Source of the DNA: Xenoacremonium recifei | Taxonomy: Eukaryota; Ascomycota; Sordariomycetes; Hypocreales; Nectriaceae | Assembly (NCBI GenBank): GCA_012184525.1 | Contig: WOFQ01000024.1 | Location: 310,001-374,000 of the forward strand | Reading direction: 5' to 3' | DNA: 64,000 bases | Part shown: positions 44,680-55,175 of the stretch, one piece after another | Layout of the letters: each line of letters starts with the position of its first letter | How positions within the stretch are numbered: the stretch's first letter is position 1 | Made by a program: the position numbers and the translations under genes | Notes under the pieces: model-generated | Seen by the model: the letters and a program-made list of their open reading frames with translations, nothing else | Databases searched by the model: none | What the model was told of the DNA's origin: nothing

Positions 44680-45978
44680 CTAGTCGAACGGGATGCGTCG
44701 CAGTGTGTCTACCCCTCCTCTTTTCTTCATCTCCTGGGCAGCGGCCAGGCTACTTGGAACTTTGATACCGCAACAATCTCCCCAGCCCGTCCCGTTGTGG
44801 GCGTGGTTGGCGTGATCCTGGGCATCCTGCAAGGCTTCCGTGTCGGAATCGGCAAGTCCAGCAACATCCTCGCTCATTCCATCCGCTGCCGGTACCAAGG
44901 AGCCGAAAAGGAAATGCTGCATAACAGGAAGTTTGCCGAGGACTTCTGCAACAAACATGCGCCGCATGCCGCCGTCGATTTTGGTCCATGACTTTGCCGA
45001 GGAGATATCGTCCAGCATGGGGCTATGCCACCGGAGTCCCTTGACAGTCTTGGTGCTGTTCACAAAGCTCACCTGGCCGAGGTATAGGTAGTCTTTACCG
45101 AACTCCTCCAAGGTAAGATCTTGATGAATAGCTCGTGGGGTTATGTACGGATGGTGGAGGAGCTGCGTGGCGCCGAACAGGAAGGGCAGGAATTGATAGT
45201 CATCAAGTCCCCAAACACCATGGGATCCTGCTGGCTCTAGATAGTATGTCATCTGGATGACTTGCATGACAGCGAGGTATCGTTTGAAGACGCGTATGAC
45301 GAGAGGCTTGAAGTCTGCTTGCTCTAAAAGCCCGAGCTGGTATAGGCATAGAAGCCATATCATGAAGTTGAGCTCGTGACCGGAGCCATAGTCAATGCGA
45401 TTTCCGTTGCCAAAAGACTGGCAGAGGTACGCAGAGAGCTCCGCGATGGCGTCTTCATTCTTCACGCCCAGCTGCCGATGCCACTCGAGGCTCTTTTCTT
45501 TGACGAGGTCGAGGAATCCACGAAATGCCTTGTTACCGAAGCGAGAACCACCCTGCTCATTGGGAGGGGACTTGGACACCAGCTGCTCCGCCTCGCCTAG
45601 GATGTTCAGGAGCGTCTCGACCTCGGGGGTCATGTCTTTGTCCTGCACAGCCGAGCATGGCACATCCACTACAGCTTCTGCGAGCCCAAAGACCCAAGCA
45701 AGAATCAACTTATATGCCGGGGACGCTTGGAACAGTTCGTGGTCCTTCTTCGAAAGGATCCTTCTGGAGGGGATCTTGTATGTCCAATTCGAGATGTCGG
45801 GAGGCGAGGGCAGGGCGGGTGTCGCGGGAACGGACGTGGCGTTGGATGGCGCTTCACGGCGTCTGCGCGGCTCGAGTTTCGGGAGTCTGTCCTTGAGGTT
45901 GGGGATCGCAGATGCAGACGGGCCAGGGCCGGCCTGGGTGCGATGCGGCAGCGTTTGCGTCGGAGGTTGAGAAGCCAT
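44680..45978 (-). CDS. rrd2: Serine/threonine protein phosphatase 2A activator (PTPA, Rrd2-like)
   Basis: Single exon, 432 residues. PTPA helps load metal and shape the active site of PP2A-like phosphatases and was described as a prolyl isomerase. Family marks are SRRILSKKDHELFQASPAYK, GNKAFRGFLD, YLCQSFGNGNRIDYGSGHEL, YLEPAGSHGVWGLDDYQFLP, RWHSPMLDDISSAKSW, EVLGKLPVMQHFLFGSL and GWGDCCGIKVPSS. The final IPFD matches the end of yeast Rrd2 rather than Rrd1. The N-terminal 70 residues are an extra Pro/Ser/Arg-rich disordered extension. Divergent from the Rrp46 gene. Confidence 0.95.
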   Translation of the reverse strand: MASQPPTQTLPHRTQAGPGPSASAIPNLKDRLPKLEPRRRREAPSNATSVPATPALPSPPDISNWTYKIPSRRILSKKDHELFQASPAYKLILAWVFGLAEAVVDVPCSAVQDKDMTPEVETLLNILGEAEQLVSKSPPNEQGGSRFGNKAFRGFLDLVKEKSLEWHRQLGVKNEDAIAELSAYLCQSFGNGNRIDYGSGHELNFMIWLLCLYQLGLLEQADFKPLVIRVFKRYLAVMQVIQMTYYLEPAGSHGVWGLDDYQFLPFLFGATQLLHHPYITPRAIHQDLTLEEFGKDYLYLGQVSFVNSTKTVKGLRWHSPMLDDISSAKSWTKIDGGMRRMFVAEVLGKLPVMQHFLFGSLVPAADGMSEDVAGLADSDTEALQDAQDHANHAHNGTGWGDCCGIKVPSSLAAAQEMKKRGGVDTLRRIPFD

Positions 45979-46308
45979 CGGTGCTTGCAGGGCGAGATGG
46001 TTCGATGGAGGTCGATAAGCTGTCTCACGAGTTGGAGAATCGACTGATGGCCTCTGCAGGGGACGAGAACCCCGCCACCAAGAGCTGCCTTAGGCCTGTA
46101 AGGTGCCAAGGTTGGGCCATAGCGCGGGGCAGGTGCAGGTAGCTTCAGCGCCTTCCAGTAGTGCCCGTGGTACTTGCCAGTCTTTGGAGGGGCGGGCAGC
46201 ATCGAAGGAAAGAACTAAATTTTCCGGTCGTCCACACCTCTCCGGTATAGAACATCTGCACTCATCTACAACCTACATATACACCTGTAGCCTCCCTCTC
46301 ATCGCAAG
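45979..46308. promoter_or_regulatory. Divergent promoter of PTPA and Rrp46 genes
   Basis: 330 bp between opposed start codons. No specific element identified. Confidence 0.45.
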
Positions 46309-47176
46309 ATGGCGCCCTCTGCTGAACCTGCGGCTGATCTCGCGCACCTGCCCAAGGCCGACGGCTCTGCCACCTTCTCCTACGGCGGCTACACGGTGGT
46401 CGCCGCCGTCAACGGCCCTGTCGAGGCCCAGCGACGAGACGAACATGCCTTTGAGGCTCTTGTGGATGTCATCGTACGACCTGCGGCAGGGGTCGGAGGT
46501 ACGGGCTTCCCCCATGGCCGCTGGCTGGCACACACCGTTCTGACTGACAGTATATAGGGACGCGGGAGCGCCATCTGGAGTCCATCTTGCAGTCTGCTCT
46601 TCGCCAACTCATCCCCGTGCGGAACTACCCCAGATGCGTCATCCAGATCACCCTCCAGGTCGCCCAATCGCCGGAGAATGACTATGTCAACGCCAAGCTA
46701 GTTCAGCCTCAGCTGGTAAGACGGGTTGATCAGGTGTGCTAGCGGGTCGTCACTGACACGTTTCTCAACAGAACCTCCCCATCATCCCCACGCTCTTTCA
46801 CACGGCAATCCTCGGTCTCCTTACCGCAGCTGTCCCTCTCAAGACAATGGCAGCTGCGGCAACGCTTGCCATCTCGATAGACGATGGCCAGGATGTCGTA
46901 ATCGACCCTTCTGCCGTTGAAGCTGATCGTGCTAGGTCCGTTCATGCGTTATGCTTCACTGCCCAAGACGAGCTCCTGTTCGCCGAGAGCGAAGGATCCT
47001 TCACCGCCGATGAGTGGTCCAAGGTTCTTGAGATTGGCAAGCGTGTCTGTTGTCAGACTCAACGCTCCGGTCCTGATATGACCATGGCCGACGATAGTAT
47101 CGTATCCACCAGCATCAAGGATTTCATCCGCTCCGTCATGGAGACCAAAACTGCCGCAGACCTCTACTGGAAATGA
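46309..47176 (+). CDS. rrp46: Exosome complex component Rrp46
   Basis: Exons 46309-46498, 46558-46715 and 46772-47176; 250 residues. RNase PH-fold subunit of the RNA exosome ring, catalytically inactive in eukaryotes. Seen in GSATFSYGGYTVVAAVNGPV, EAQRRDEHAFEALVDVIVRP, GGTRERHLESILQSALRQLI, NYPRCVIQITLQVAQSPEND and LKTMAAAATLAISID. The pattern of VRPAAGVGGTRE plus YPRCVIQIT fits Rrp46 better than Rrp41 or Mtr3. Introns are GTACGG to ATAG (59 nt) and GTAAGA to ACAG (56 nt). Starts 330 bp from the divergent PTPA gene. Confidence 0.92.
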
Positions 47177-49406
47177 GCAGCTGACGCTGTCACCCGGCAA
47201 AGCGAGCCTCAGATTGCACCTATCGACGAGATATGCGTTGCATGCGCATGAACTGGCCCCGGCATTTCTGCATCACCAACCGCCAACCCAGCAGCGAGAT
47301 TTGCTTCATATCAGCGGAAACAGCATCAAACAGCATCAAACAGCATGGGAAGGTGACAGACGGAAACCAGCCGCGGCTCATCTGTGCAACGAAAAAGCGC
47401 GAAGGATTGCCTCACTTTCGATATCCTGGATGATAACCAGAGATACTATGTTGCATTTTCGGCGTCCATTGCAGAGGTGGAGATTTGGCTACACGACCAC
47501 CGGTTCTGGAACGCCATGCGTTGGGATATGACTTCGAGATAGCGTTTCATCTCGACTTCAGGATTTGCAGGGGCGTGTTACGACCTCGTGGCCCCGTCAA
47601 CAAGATGAGAAACTACTGGGCGGATAACGTCGCACGGATGCGGAGAGGAGGGAAAAGATGCGAAGCAGATTTACGATACCCAGGACACCCGATTTAACTC
47701 GCCTTTATTGAACAACTTCGAAGTAGGAAATTCCGTCGATTCCAGGATATCATACGAATAGGGAAATAATGGATGTGATAATGTTCGAGCTGAAATGGGG
47801 TTGGGCGCTTGGGACGACGTCTTCAGATCGTAGGTGAATGTGATGACGATGTGGGCCAGGAATCGTTACGAAACCCGGTGAGCCAAGAATAGCCAAAGCA
47901 CTGGCAGGACGAAATTCTCCAAGATAAGGCCAACCCCGGAAAAGGCCCCCTGGAGATTTCTTGCCGCCATGACTCGGTTCAAACGTCAAGGCGGTGGGCG
48001 GCAAGGGTCGTGTCGCAAGTTGCCGCACCATGTCCGTGTTTCGCCTCCAACCCGCTCTCCCTCTGATGGGACTCGCCGCCTCCTATCAAGGAGCCCATGT
48101 GCTGCGACGAGCCGATGCTCCCCAGCAAGCATTGCAGTCGGGACCGTTGAGACGCGATGTCACAGCAAGCGCAGGGCGTCGCCACGGGCCGTAGTCAAAG
48201 CAAATCAGAGCGCCTTCACGTGGAATTCCAGCCACGGCCAGACCCTGGGGCCGTCGAAACATCCAGGGTTGAGCGAGATGCACACCGATGGATCATGGAC
48301 CGTCCCGGGCCTCACAAGCGCGGCGTCTGCTAGCAGCCCGCATGCCTGGCATGGCAGATGAGATGAAATATTAAAGCCTCCCGGGACGTTGCCGGCTGAA
48401 TGTGTTCTTGTTGGCTCAGTCTTCCAGTGGCAGACCCAACTTCATCAACCCACTCACCCTTCTCTTCTTGGGCCAGACCCGATATCAGATCACGCAGAGC
48501 TCTGGGAGTCTTCTGTAACTGTTGTCGCGGCTGTGTCTGTTGTGTGCTGTTCTCTTGTCCTTCTCTCTGTTTTCTTGTCCGTCTTTATTTCGGTCTCTTT
48601 TGTTCTATCCACCCAATCCTAATTCCTCTCTTCTTCGCTGGTCGTCATAGAGTCAACTTTCCTTCGTTTATGCTCCGGAGCATTTGAACCTTGTTCTATT
48701 TTGGGGCCAGCTGTTCTTTCGTTGTTCGCACGCGCCGTTGCTTCGATATCACATCATAAGTCACCTTGCATCCAACCGAGAATCGACTATCGCCAAGCCT
48801 GCATCACGTTCATCCGCTCTCTTGCAGCTGTCATTTGCTGCTGCATCATCACACGTGCACCTCTGCTGCGGCTTAGAGCCCTCATCACAGCGGCCACCAA
48901 TCGCCGCCAGTTCCCCCGGCTCGGCACAGTGCCACCCGGCGGCTTTTCAGTGTCTCTGCAACCCCGCAAGTTGTGGGCAAGATTCGACGACGTTCTATTT
49001 TCTTAGCGGCTCAAGGTTCTGGGGCCTACCAGATATCATATCTCACGCATTGAGGTGAGGACTAAACCCTGGCTCGTACAGTAGCCGGTAACACGACTGA
49101 CGGACCACGCGCGCTGAAGAGGCAGCTCGGCCGGGATTGCAGCAGGTGATCCGATTACCGTGAAGGAATCACAGACGGACGAATCTCGCGTTGGACCACC
49201 GGTTTAGACGTCATCAGTCGGCGTAACTTTGTGTGCCTCACTCAGTCTCGGGACGCTCGCACTTCGGTCCCCTATTTCCGCTTCCGCCCTCCGCGCGACT
49301 CCGCCATTGGTCTCGCCCGCCTCGGACTTTGGAGCCTTCTGGGACACTAAATTCCTAGCTGGATTGACTCTCACCGGCAAAGTCAGATTCCAGTTCCAGA
49401 ATCAGA
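47177..49406. other. Intergenic and leader of the NAD kinase gene
   Basis: 47177-48400 has no supportable gene; an 11-base unit AACAGCATCAA repeats at 47320-47346. From about 48400 to 49400 the plus strand is rich in C/T (CCACTCACCCTTCTCTTCTT-like), consistent with a promoter and a long leader for the gene at 49407. Confidence 0.45.
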
Positions 49407-51329
49407 ATGGCAGGCTTGCCTCCCGTCGCGACGCCCACCACGGCTAATACTCTCCACCCCTCGCTTGCGGACCCTCCCTTATTGCTGCCCGGCATTAATG
49501 ATAATAAAACCGCGCCGACCGACCCTCTTTCACCTCTCCAGCAGCAACAAGTATCAAGCACGACGAATATCTCGCTGCCCCCCCTCAACCTGGCTCTGGC
49601 CTCCAGGGATGCTGCTGTCCCCAGCGCGCCTTTGTCCGCCATTCCCGCTCTAGGTGGGACCTATCCGCCAGCGATTGCGACTCCAACCGCCTCTGCGACT
49701 GCATTCGATACTCCGGTCCGGAACAGCGATAATATTCCAGACTCCTCTTTGCCCTCTGTCTCTGCCTCTTCCCTCGGTCACCGTCGAAACGCACCCTCTT
49801 GCGATTCTATCCCTCGCCAGACCCTGATCAAGGCCTTGGCCTCAGTTGCTCGGAGCCATAAGCCCCAGGCCCTCTCTATCAACAACATGTTGTCCGCACA
49901 GGCCCAGGGCCAGGCCCCAGGCTCAGCCAAATGCGCTGCCGACGCACAACCATCCTCGGCCTCGTCGCAAACCCTGTCCGATGCCCTCAATGACATCGCC
50001 AAGGCTCGCTCTACTCCCGTCACGGCTTTCCCGTCTCTCCAGTCACCTTGCTTCTTCCACCAGCGCTTCGATGATGCCGTCAACATCGACAAAGTCCTCG
50101 AGGAAATCAAGAACGACGTCTCCATGTCGCACTCCCGCCTTGTCGCAACGGCTACTGGTGTCCGCGAAGTCTCGAAGCAGCTCCAGCGCCGGCCCATCAA
50201 GCGTGCCGTGCACAACATCATGATTGTTACCAAGGCCCGGGACAACCAACTCGTGTACCTCACGAGAGAGTTAGCTACCTGGCTTCTGAGCACCCCACGG
50301 TATGGGTCAGATCTCGGCGTCAATGTGTACGTCGATGCGAAGCTGCGCAACTCAAAACGCTTTGATGCCTCGGGCATCTTGGCCCAGAACCCTCGCTTCC
50401 AACATATGCTCAAGTACTGGACCCCGGATCTGTGCTGGAGCCAACCCGAGAAGTTCGACCTTGTTCTCACTCTCGGAGGTGACGGCACCGTCCTGTTCAC
50501 CTCATGGTTGTTCCAGCGCATCGTCCCACCCGTCTTGTCCTTCAGCTTGGGCAGTCTTGGCTTCATGACCACTTTCGAATTCGAGAAGTACAAGGAGCAT
50601 CTGAATCGGGTCATGGGAGAAGACGGCATGAAGATCAACCTTCGCATGCGATTCACCTGCACTGTCTACCGTGACGGCGCTCAAAATTCGGAGGTTGAGG
50701 AGGGCGAGCAATTTGAGGTTCTCAATGAGCTGGTCATTGACCGAGGCCCATCTCCGTACGTCTCCAACTTGGAGCTGTACGGTGACGACGAGCTCCTCAC
50801 CGTTGTTCAAGCCGACGGCTGCATCTTCTCGACCCCTACTGGTTCAACGGCCTACTCGCTCTCAGCGGGCGGCTCACTTGTTCATCCGGATATCCCGGCC
50901 ATTCTCCTCACGCCCATCTGCCCGCATACGCTTTCGTTCCGGCCGATGGTTCTCTCTGACACAATGGCGCTGCGGGTATCCATCCCTCGCAACTCGCGTG
51001 CTACCGCGTACTGCGCCTTTGATGGCAAGGGCCGCGTCGAACTGCGCCAGGGCGACCATGTCACTATCACGGCCTCGCAGTACCCCTTCCCAACGGTCAC
51101 TCGCACCGACACTGAGTGGTTTGACAGCGTCAGCCGCACCCTACGCTGGAACACTCGTGCTGCCGCCCAGAAGCCCTTTGACGCGACGGCCAGCTCATCC
51201 TGTAACGGTAGCGATGAGTCGGACGAATTCGGCTGGGACATTGACACGGACAGCGCTTGCTATGGCAGCGAGGAGGGTAGCGTGAGCGCCAGCCCCATCC
51301 GGCGACAGATGAGCATGTTAGGCCTATAA
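49407..51329 (+). CDS. NAD kinase
   Basis: Single exon, 640 residues. Phosphorylates NAD(H) to NADP(H) with ATP. The catalytic domain begins near residue 270 (IKRAVHNIMIVTKARDNQLV) and carries LGGDGTVLF (GGDGT at 357-361), SFSLGSLGFMTTFEFEKYKE, VLNELVIDRGPSPYVSNLEL, QADGCIFSTPTGSTAYSLSA and LSFRPMVLSDTM. The first 200 residues are a disordered Ser/Pro/Ala-rich extension seen in fungal cytosolic Utr1-type enzymes, and the C-terminus is Ser/Asp-rich. No intron. No obvious mitochondrial presequence, so the cytosolic form is more likely. Confidence 0.96.
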   Translation: MAGLPPVATPTTANTLHPSLADPPLLLPGINDNKTAPTDPLSPLQQQQVSSTTNISLPPLNLALASRDAAVPSAPLSAIPALGGTYPPAIATPTASATAFDTPVRNSDNIPDSSLPSVSASSLGHRRNAPSCDSIPRQTLIKALASVARSHKPQALSINNMLSAQAQGQAPGSAKCAADAQPSSASSQTLSDALNDIAKARSTPVTAFPSLQSPCFFHQRFDDAVNIDKVLEEIKNDVSMSHSRLVATATGVREVSKQLQRRPIKRAVHNIMIVTKARDNQLVYLTRELATWLLSTPRYGSDLGVNVYVDAKLRNSKRFDASGILAQNPRFQHMLKYWTPDLCWSQPEKFDLVLTLGGDGTVLFTSWLFQRIVPPVLSFSLGSLGFMTTFEFEKYKEHLNRVMGEDGMKINLRMRFTCTVYRDGAQNSEVEEGEQFEVLNELVIDRGPSPYVSNLELYGDDELLTVVQADGCIFSTPTGSTAYSLSAGGSLVHPDIPAILLTPICPHTLSFRPMVLSDTMALRVSIPRNSRATAYCAFDGKGRVELRQGDHVTITASQYPFPTVTRTDTEWFDSVSRTLRWNTRAAAQKPFDATASSSCNGSDESDEFGWDIDTDSACYGSEEGSVSASPIRRQMSMLGL

Positions 51330-51779
51330 GCCTGGCGACGATGATGAGATGGTTTTCTATTTGTCTGGCAGGGAGTTAATGGTGTTTCTGGCGAATGACG
51401 GCCTGGCGCCTCTTCAACGGTAGAAGGCGACCAGCGGAGATGATTTTCTTTTCGATAGGATTTCTTTGGTTTGGATTGCGAGAACTTTTCTTCTTTAAGA
51501 TAGATATCTAGATAGATTCACGACCGACCGAGGCGAGCGCAGCGAGACAAAGATCCGGCCCCCTTGGCGTCTGCTCTCATACACGTCACTGAGACAAGAC
51601 AGACAAGACAAGACAAAAGACAAGTATGCGGCATGCCTTTGCATGCCCCTTTTTTTCTTCTCGAGAATTACCGAGTCTTCGGATATACAAACTCATACGT
51701 GAACATGTACAAAACCCAGCTTCACGATATCACACCCTCACCACAGGCCAAGGCCGAACTTCAAACCCCATTCCTAGTC

Positions 51780-51857
51780 TCAATCTCAATCCCTAAGTCC
51801 TAATTCGAACCTCAATCCCTAAATCCTAATTCGAACCCCAATCCCTAAATCCTAATT
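51780..51857. repeat. 26-bp tandem repeat, telomere-like
   Basis: Three units of AATCCCTAARTCCTAATTCG plus AACCYC. The CCCTAA and CCTAAT cores recall the tract at 44.1 kb. Confidence 0.85.
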
Positions 51858-52297
51858 CTTACCCCTCTGCTGATAAAGTCTGGATATTTCTAGGTTCTTC
51901 CGCGGTTTCGCTAGGAGGCTTGGTCGGCGGCTGGCTGGCTGAGGTCTCAATATTAAGAACAAGTGCTCGACAATGAGTATACGTATCATCACCCACCTTG
52001 GCCTGCTCTGTTGGTTTTCAATCCCTCCCTCTTTGTCGATCCCGATGGCCCGCCTGCGCATGGTCGCCATTGAGGCAGTGTTGTGCAACATATTCTATGC
52101 TGCACATCAGACAATTGCTGATAGTGTGTGGACCTCCCTTGTGCCATGGAAGAGAGAACAAGTTAGCTGGCGGCCACTGTGCACACACAGCGCCCTCAAC
52201 GAGCGACCACAGGGCATCGGCCTTGATATGACACCCGCAGGGAATTGGCCTTGACGCCAACAGCATATTTATATTATATGCCGGAGGAATAGAGTGA

Positions 52298-52560
52298 ACA
52301 AGTCTTCTGTATTAGGAATCAGTCTTCTGTATCGTGAACCAGTCTTCTGTATTCAGAATCAGTCTTCTGTATTAGGAATCAGTCTTCTGTATCAGGAATC
52401 AGTTTTCTGTATCGTGAATCAGTCTTCTATGTCAGGAATCAGTCTTCTGTATCGTGAATCAGTCTTCTATGTCAAGAATCAGTCTTCTGTATCGTGAATC
52501 AGTCTTCTATATATGATGAATCAGTCTTCTGTATATAGGTAGTAAATCAGTCTACTGTCA
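52298..52560. repeat. 20-bp minisatellite, about 13 copies
   Basis: Unit AGTCTTCTGTATCGTGAATC with variants (TTAGG, TCAGG, CGTGA; ATGTC for GTATC). Units 7-10 alternate between two variants, giving a 40-bp higher-order period. The last units are longer and degenerate. Confidence 0.95.
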
Positions 52561-53128
52561 ACAGCACTGAAAGAATGCTCATCCCGCAGATCACAAAGTT
52601 TGATAAGGCAGCGTCTTCAGTTCACATGTGTATTAGTCTCATTACACATCCCACCAGCAAGCTCGCGCTGCTCAATATCAAGAACAAGTTTAACCCGTTA
52701 CATTTTGCAATTCCCCTGCCCCAATCCGAGCCGTGAATCCAACAGAACAGAAAAGACAACCTTGCCCCCAAATGCGTGCCATCCTATTCCCGTAAAATTG
52801 TTCCGTATACGATTTCATCCTCACCGCCTCTCTTCACTCATAAATACAGATACATGGAGCGGCTTGGTGATAAGCTTTCTGACTGGTCCCTCGCGCGCTC
52901 GTTATCATCCCGTTTGAGTTCCCGGCCATTCCTAGAGCTTCCCGTGCCGTCTCAAGACGGCGCGTAGATCCAGCAGCCTGTCACATCACATCACATTCTT
53001 CTTCCACCAAGCCCTTATCTCAGGGTTTTCGGAGGACTGCGGGTGCCCGAGGCGGAACAGAGCGTCGTAGCTGCTAGCGTTATTCCAGCTGGCGGTTATC
53101 GCTCACTCGTTGCCTCATATCGATGGGC

Positions 53129-55175
53129 TCAAGGGCGACCAGCCCAGCCACCACGTGCCAGCGAGAGCAGGCCGGCCGCGCAGTCCATATCAGGCTTCTT
53201 GCTAGGACTGACCTCAGCGCCACGCATGAAGCGCTCGATGGTGCTATCACCACGGGCAGCTTTGGTGCTAGCTGGCGAGTCCTCAAAGATTTCAATCCCC
53301 TCATCAGCGCCGCGGTGACGGGCTGGCGCCGTATAGGCTCGGCTGTTGAGGAATGTTGGTGTCTTCAAGCCAGCCTGAAGGGGTCTGCGGCGACCGTTCA
53401 GGGTCTGAGACTTGATTGGGTCCGTATTGACCGGTGCCGGTCGTCGACGGCGGGACTCGTCCGGGTTTCCATCTTCCCCTGGGCTCCAGTTCTCCTTGTC
53501 TGAGTCTGTAGGGGACAAGAGTCGAGAGATGGTGATCTTCCCGCTTGACTCCTTCTCTGCCACCTTCTCCTTCTCCTCGACAATTTCATCTGGCTTCGAA
53601 GTCTCAAAACGCGCGATGCTCGATGCCGCCCGGCTAATCTTAGCTCGCTTTGCCTGGTTGGGCTTGTATGCCATAGGCGCATTCCGTTTAGACATATTCG
53701 ACTGCAAGACTCCGCTGGAAGACCTAAGGAGGTTGATGGCAGCAATTGCAGAGCCATTTGACTCATGCTCAGCTTGTGCCGTAAGCTGATCTTGCGCATT
53801 AGGATCCGCAATGGACTCCCAGGCTTGGACGTCTCGAGACCTGACACGCAGAAGGCGAGGCGGCCGTGATTCCTCCAACCCTTTGATGGGGGGCAGTCTA
53901 AGGTCATCGAGGTCGCTATGACTGCGTTCAAAGATACGATGGCGCTGATGGGGGAGAACCGGCGTCGAGGATGGTCGGGGAGGCGGGTTGGGGGTGGGAG
54001 ATGCAGAGATGAGCTCAGCCTTGCCTTCAAGTGACAAGGAGAGGCGAACAGAGGACTGGGAGTGAGACTGGCTCTGGTTGGAGATGATGGATGTTTCAGG
54101 CGAACACGTGGGTTGTACAAACGGTTCCAGCCTAAGAGACGGGTCAGGATGGGAAAGCCGAGCATGTCTGGGAAGATCAGCGCCATACTTGAGAGAATCG
54201 TCACGTCCAATCGTGGACGGCGTTGAGAAAGAGCTTCCAAGATTCCTCCTGTTGGCAAAGTACCCAATGGACCCAGATGAGCTCACGGATGAGCTCAACA
54301 TCGAGTTAGACCACGAGTGAGGTCCTGACTGGGCCTCTTGTGAGGGTGAAGGCCCATTTTGGTTGGGTGTAGCCTCCGGCACGTCTCGTGCAAGACCTTC
54401 CCGGCCTGGAGCAGACACGGGCGTGTTTTGTATCAGGGCAAAGTGGGATCGAGCAGGAGGACTGGCATCGTTGTGGGAGGATGGAGACGAAGAGGACGCG
54501 GTTGAGTTTGTAAGTTGCGGAGCTGTTGAGGCATTGGAAATCGGCCTGAGCTGACCAGGTGTCAGGCCGGCGAGGCATTCTGGTGGAGGGATCGCGTGTC
54601 GAGCCGAATACTGGAGAGCAGCAATCTCTTGGATCTCTTGCTGAGAGAGAGGACGCGATCTTCGCCTGTCGTTCTGTCGTCGGTTCTGGAACCAGATCTA
54701 TAGAAAACTTGGTGTTAATGAAATAGCTCCAAAGTTCAGACGCGTTGCATGGTCACGTCTTGACGCCCAGCCTCTACATACCTGGACTTCCTTCTCGTTC
54801 AGCTCCACGCGCTTGACAATCTCAAGACGCGCCTGTTTATCGGGCTTGTCGTTCTTGCTGTAAGCCTCTTCGAGGATGCTCTTGTCCCTAGCCCTGCAAC
54901 ACCACCACCATTAGCCAAAACACTCTTCCTCAAGACGCGGCGTCTCTCAACACATACGATGTTCGTTTTCGTCGTCCCTTCGGGTGCTTCTCCGAAGTCT
55001 GGGACGGGGTCGAGGTAGCAGCAGGAGCATTTTCAGCGTGCCCGCTGCTAGAGGATCGCTCGGAGGTCCAGCTGGCGTCGGGGTCGCTAGACGGGAGTGA
55101 AGATGGTGGGAGCTGCGGTTCCTGCATGGAGGAGTATGGAAGAAGAGTAGCAGGAGGGGGAGGAGGAGCAGCCAT
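53129..55175 (-). CDS. Homeodomain transcription factor (Yox1/Yhp1-like)
   Basis: Exons 54958-55175, 54782-54893 and 53129-54697; 632 residues. The homeodomain spans about residues 64-125: KGRRKRTSARDKSILEEAYS, PDKQARLEIVKRVELNEKEV and QIWFQNRRQNDRRRSRPLS, with the invariant WFQNRR recognition-helix core. Both flanking parts are long, disordered and Ser/Pro-rich, with later conserved-looking blocks (ESRPPRLLRVRSRDVQAWES, ISRLLSPTDSDKENWSPGED). Yeast Yox1 and Yhp1 repress M/G1 genes; filamentous relatives affect conidiation and growth. Assignment to Yox1 rests on the homeodomain only. Introns are GTATGT to GCAG (64 nt) and GTATGT to ATAG (84 nt), both inside the homeodomain region. Confidence 0.93.

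Larger units (their letters stand above)
51330..53128. other. Intergenic with two minisatellites
   Basis: 3' flank of the NAD kinase gene with ACAAG-rich repeats near 51590-51625, then the two tandem repeats listed separately, then 3' flank of the homeodomain gene. No gene recognised; the plus-strand frame at 52294-52497 only reflects the repeat. Confidence 0.5.

Noticed and set aside
49778..50662. Minus-strand frame of 294 codons inside NAD kinase
   Set aside because: Antisense shadow of a GC-rich conserved gene; no motif.
52294..52497. Frame reading SVLGISLLYRE repeats
   Set aside because: Direct translation of the 20-bp minisatellite; no start context or downstream gene.
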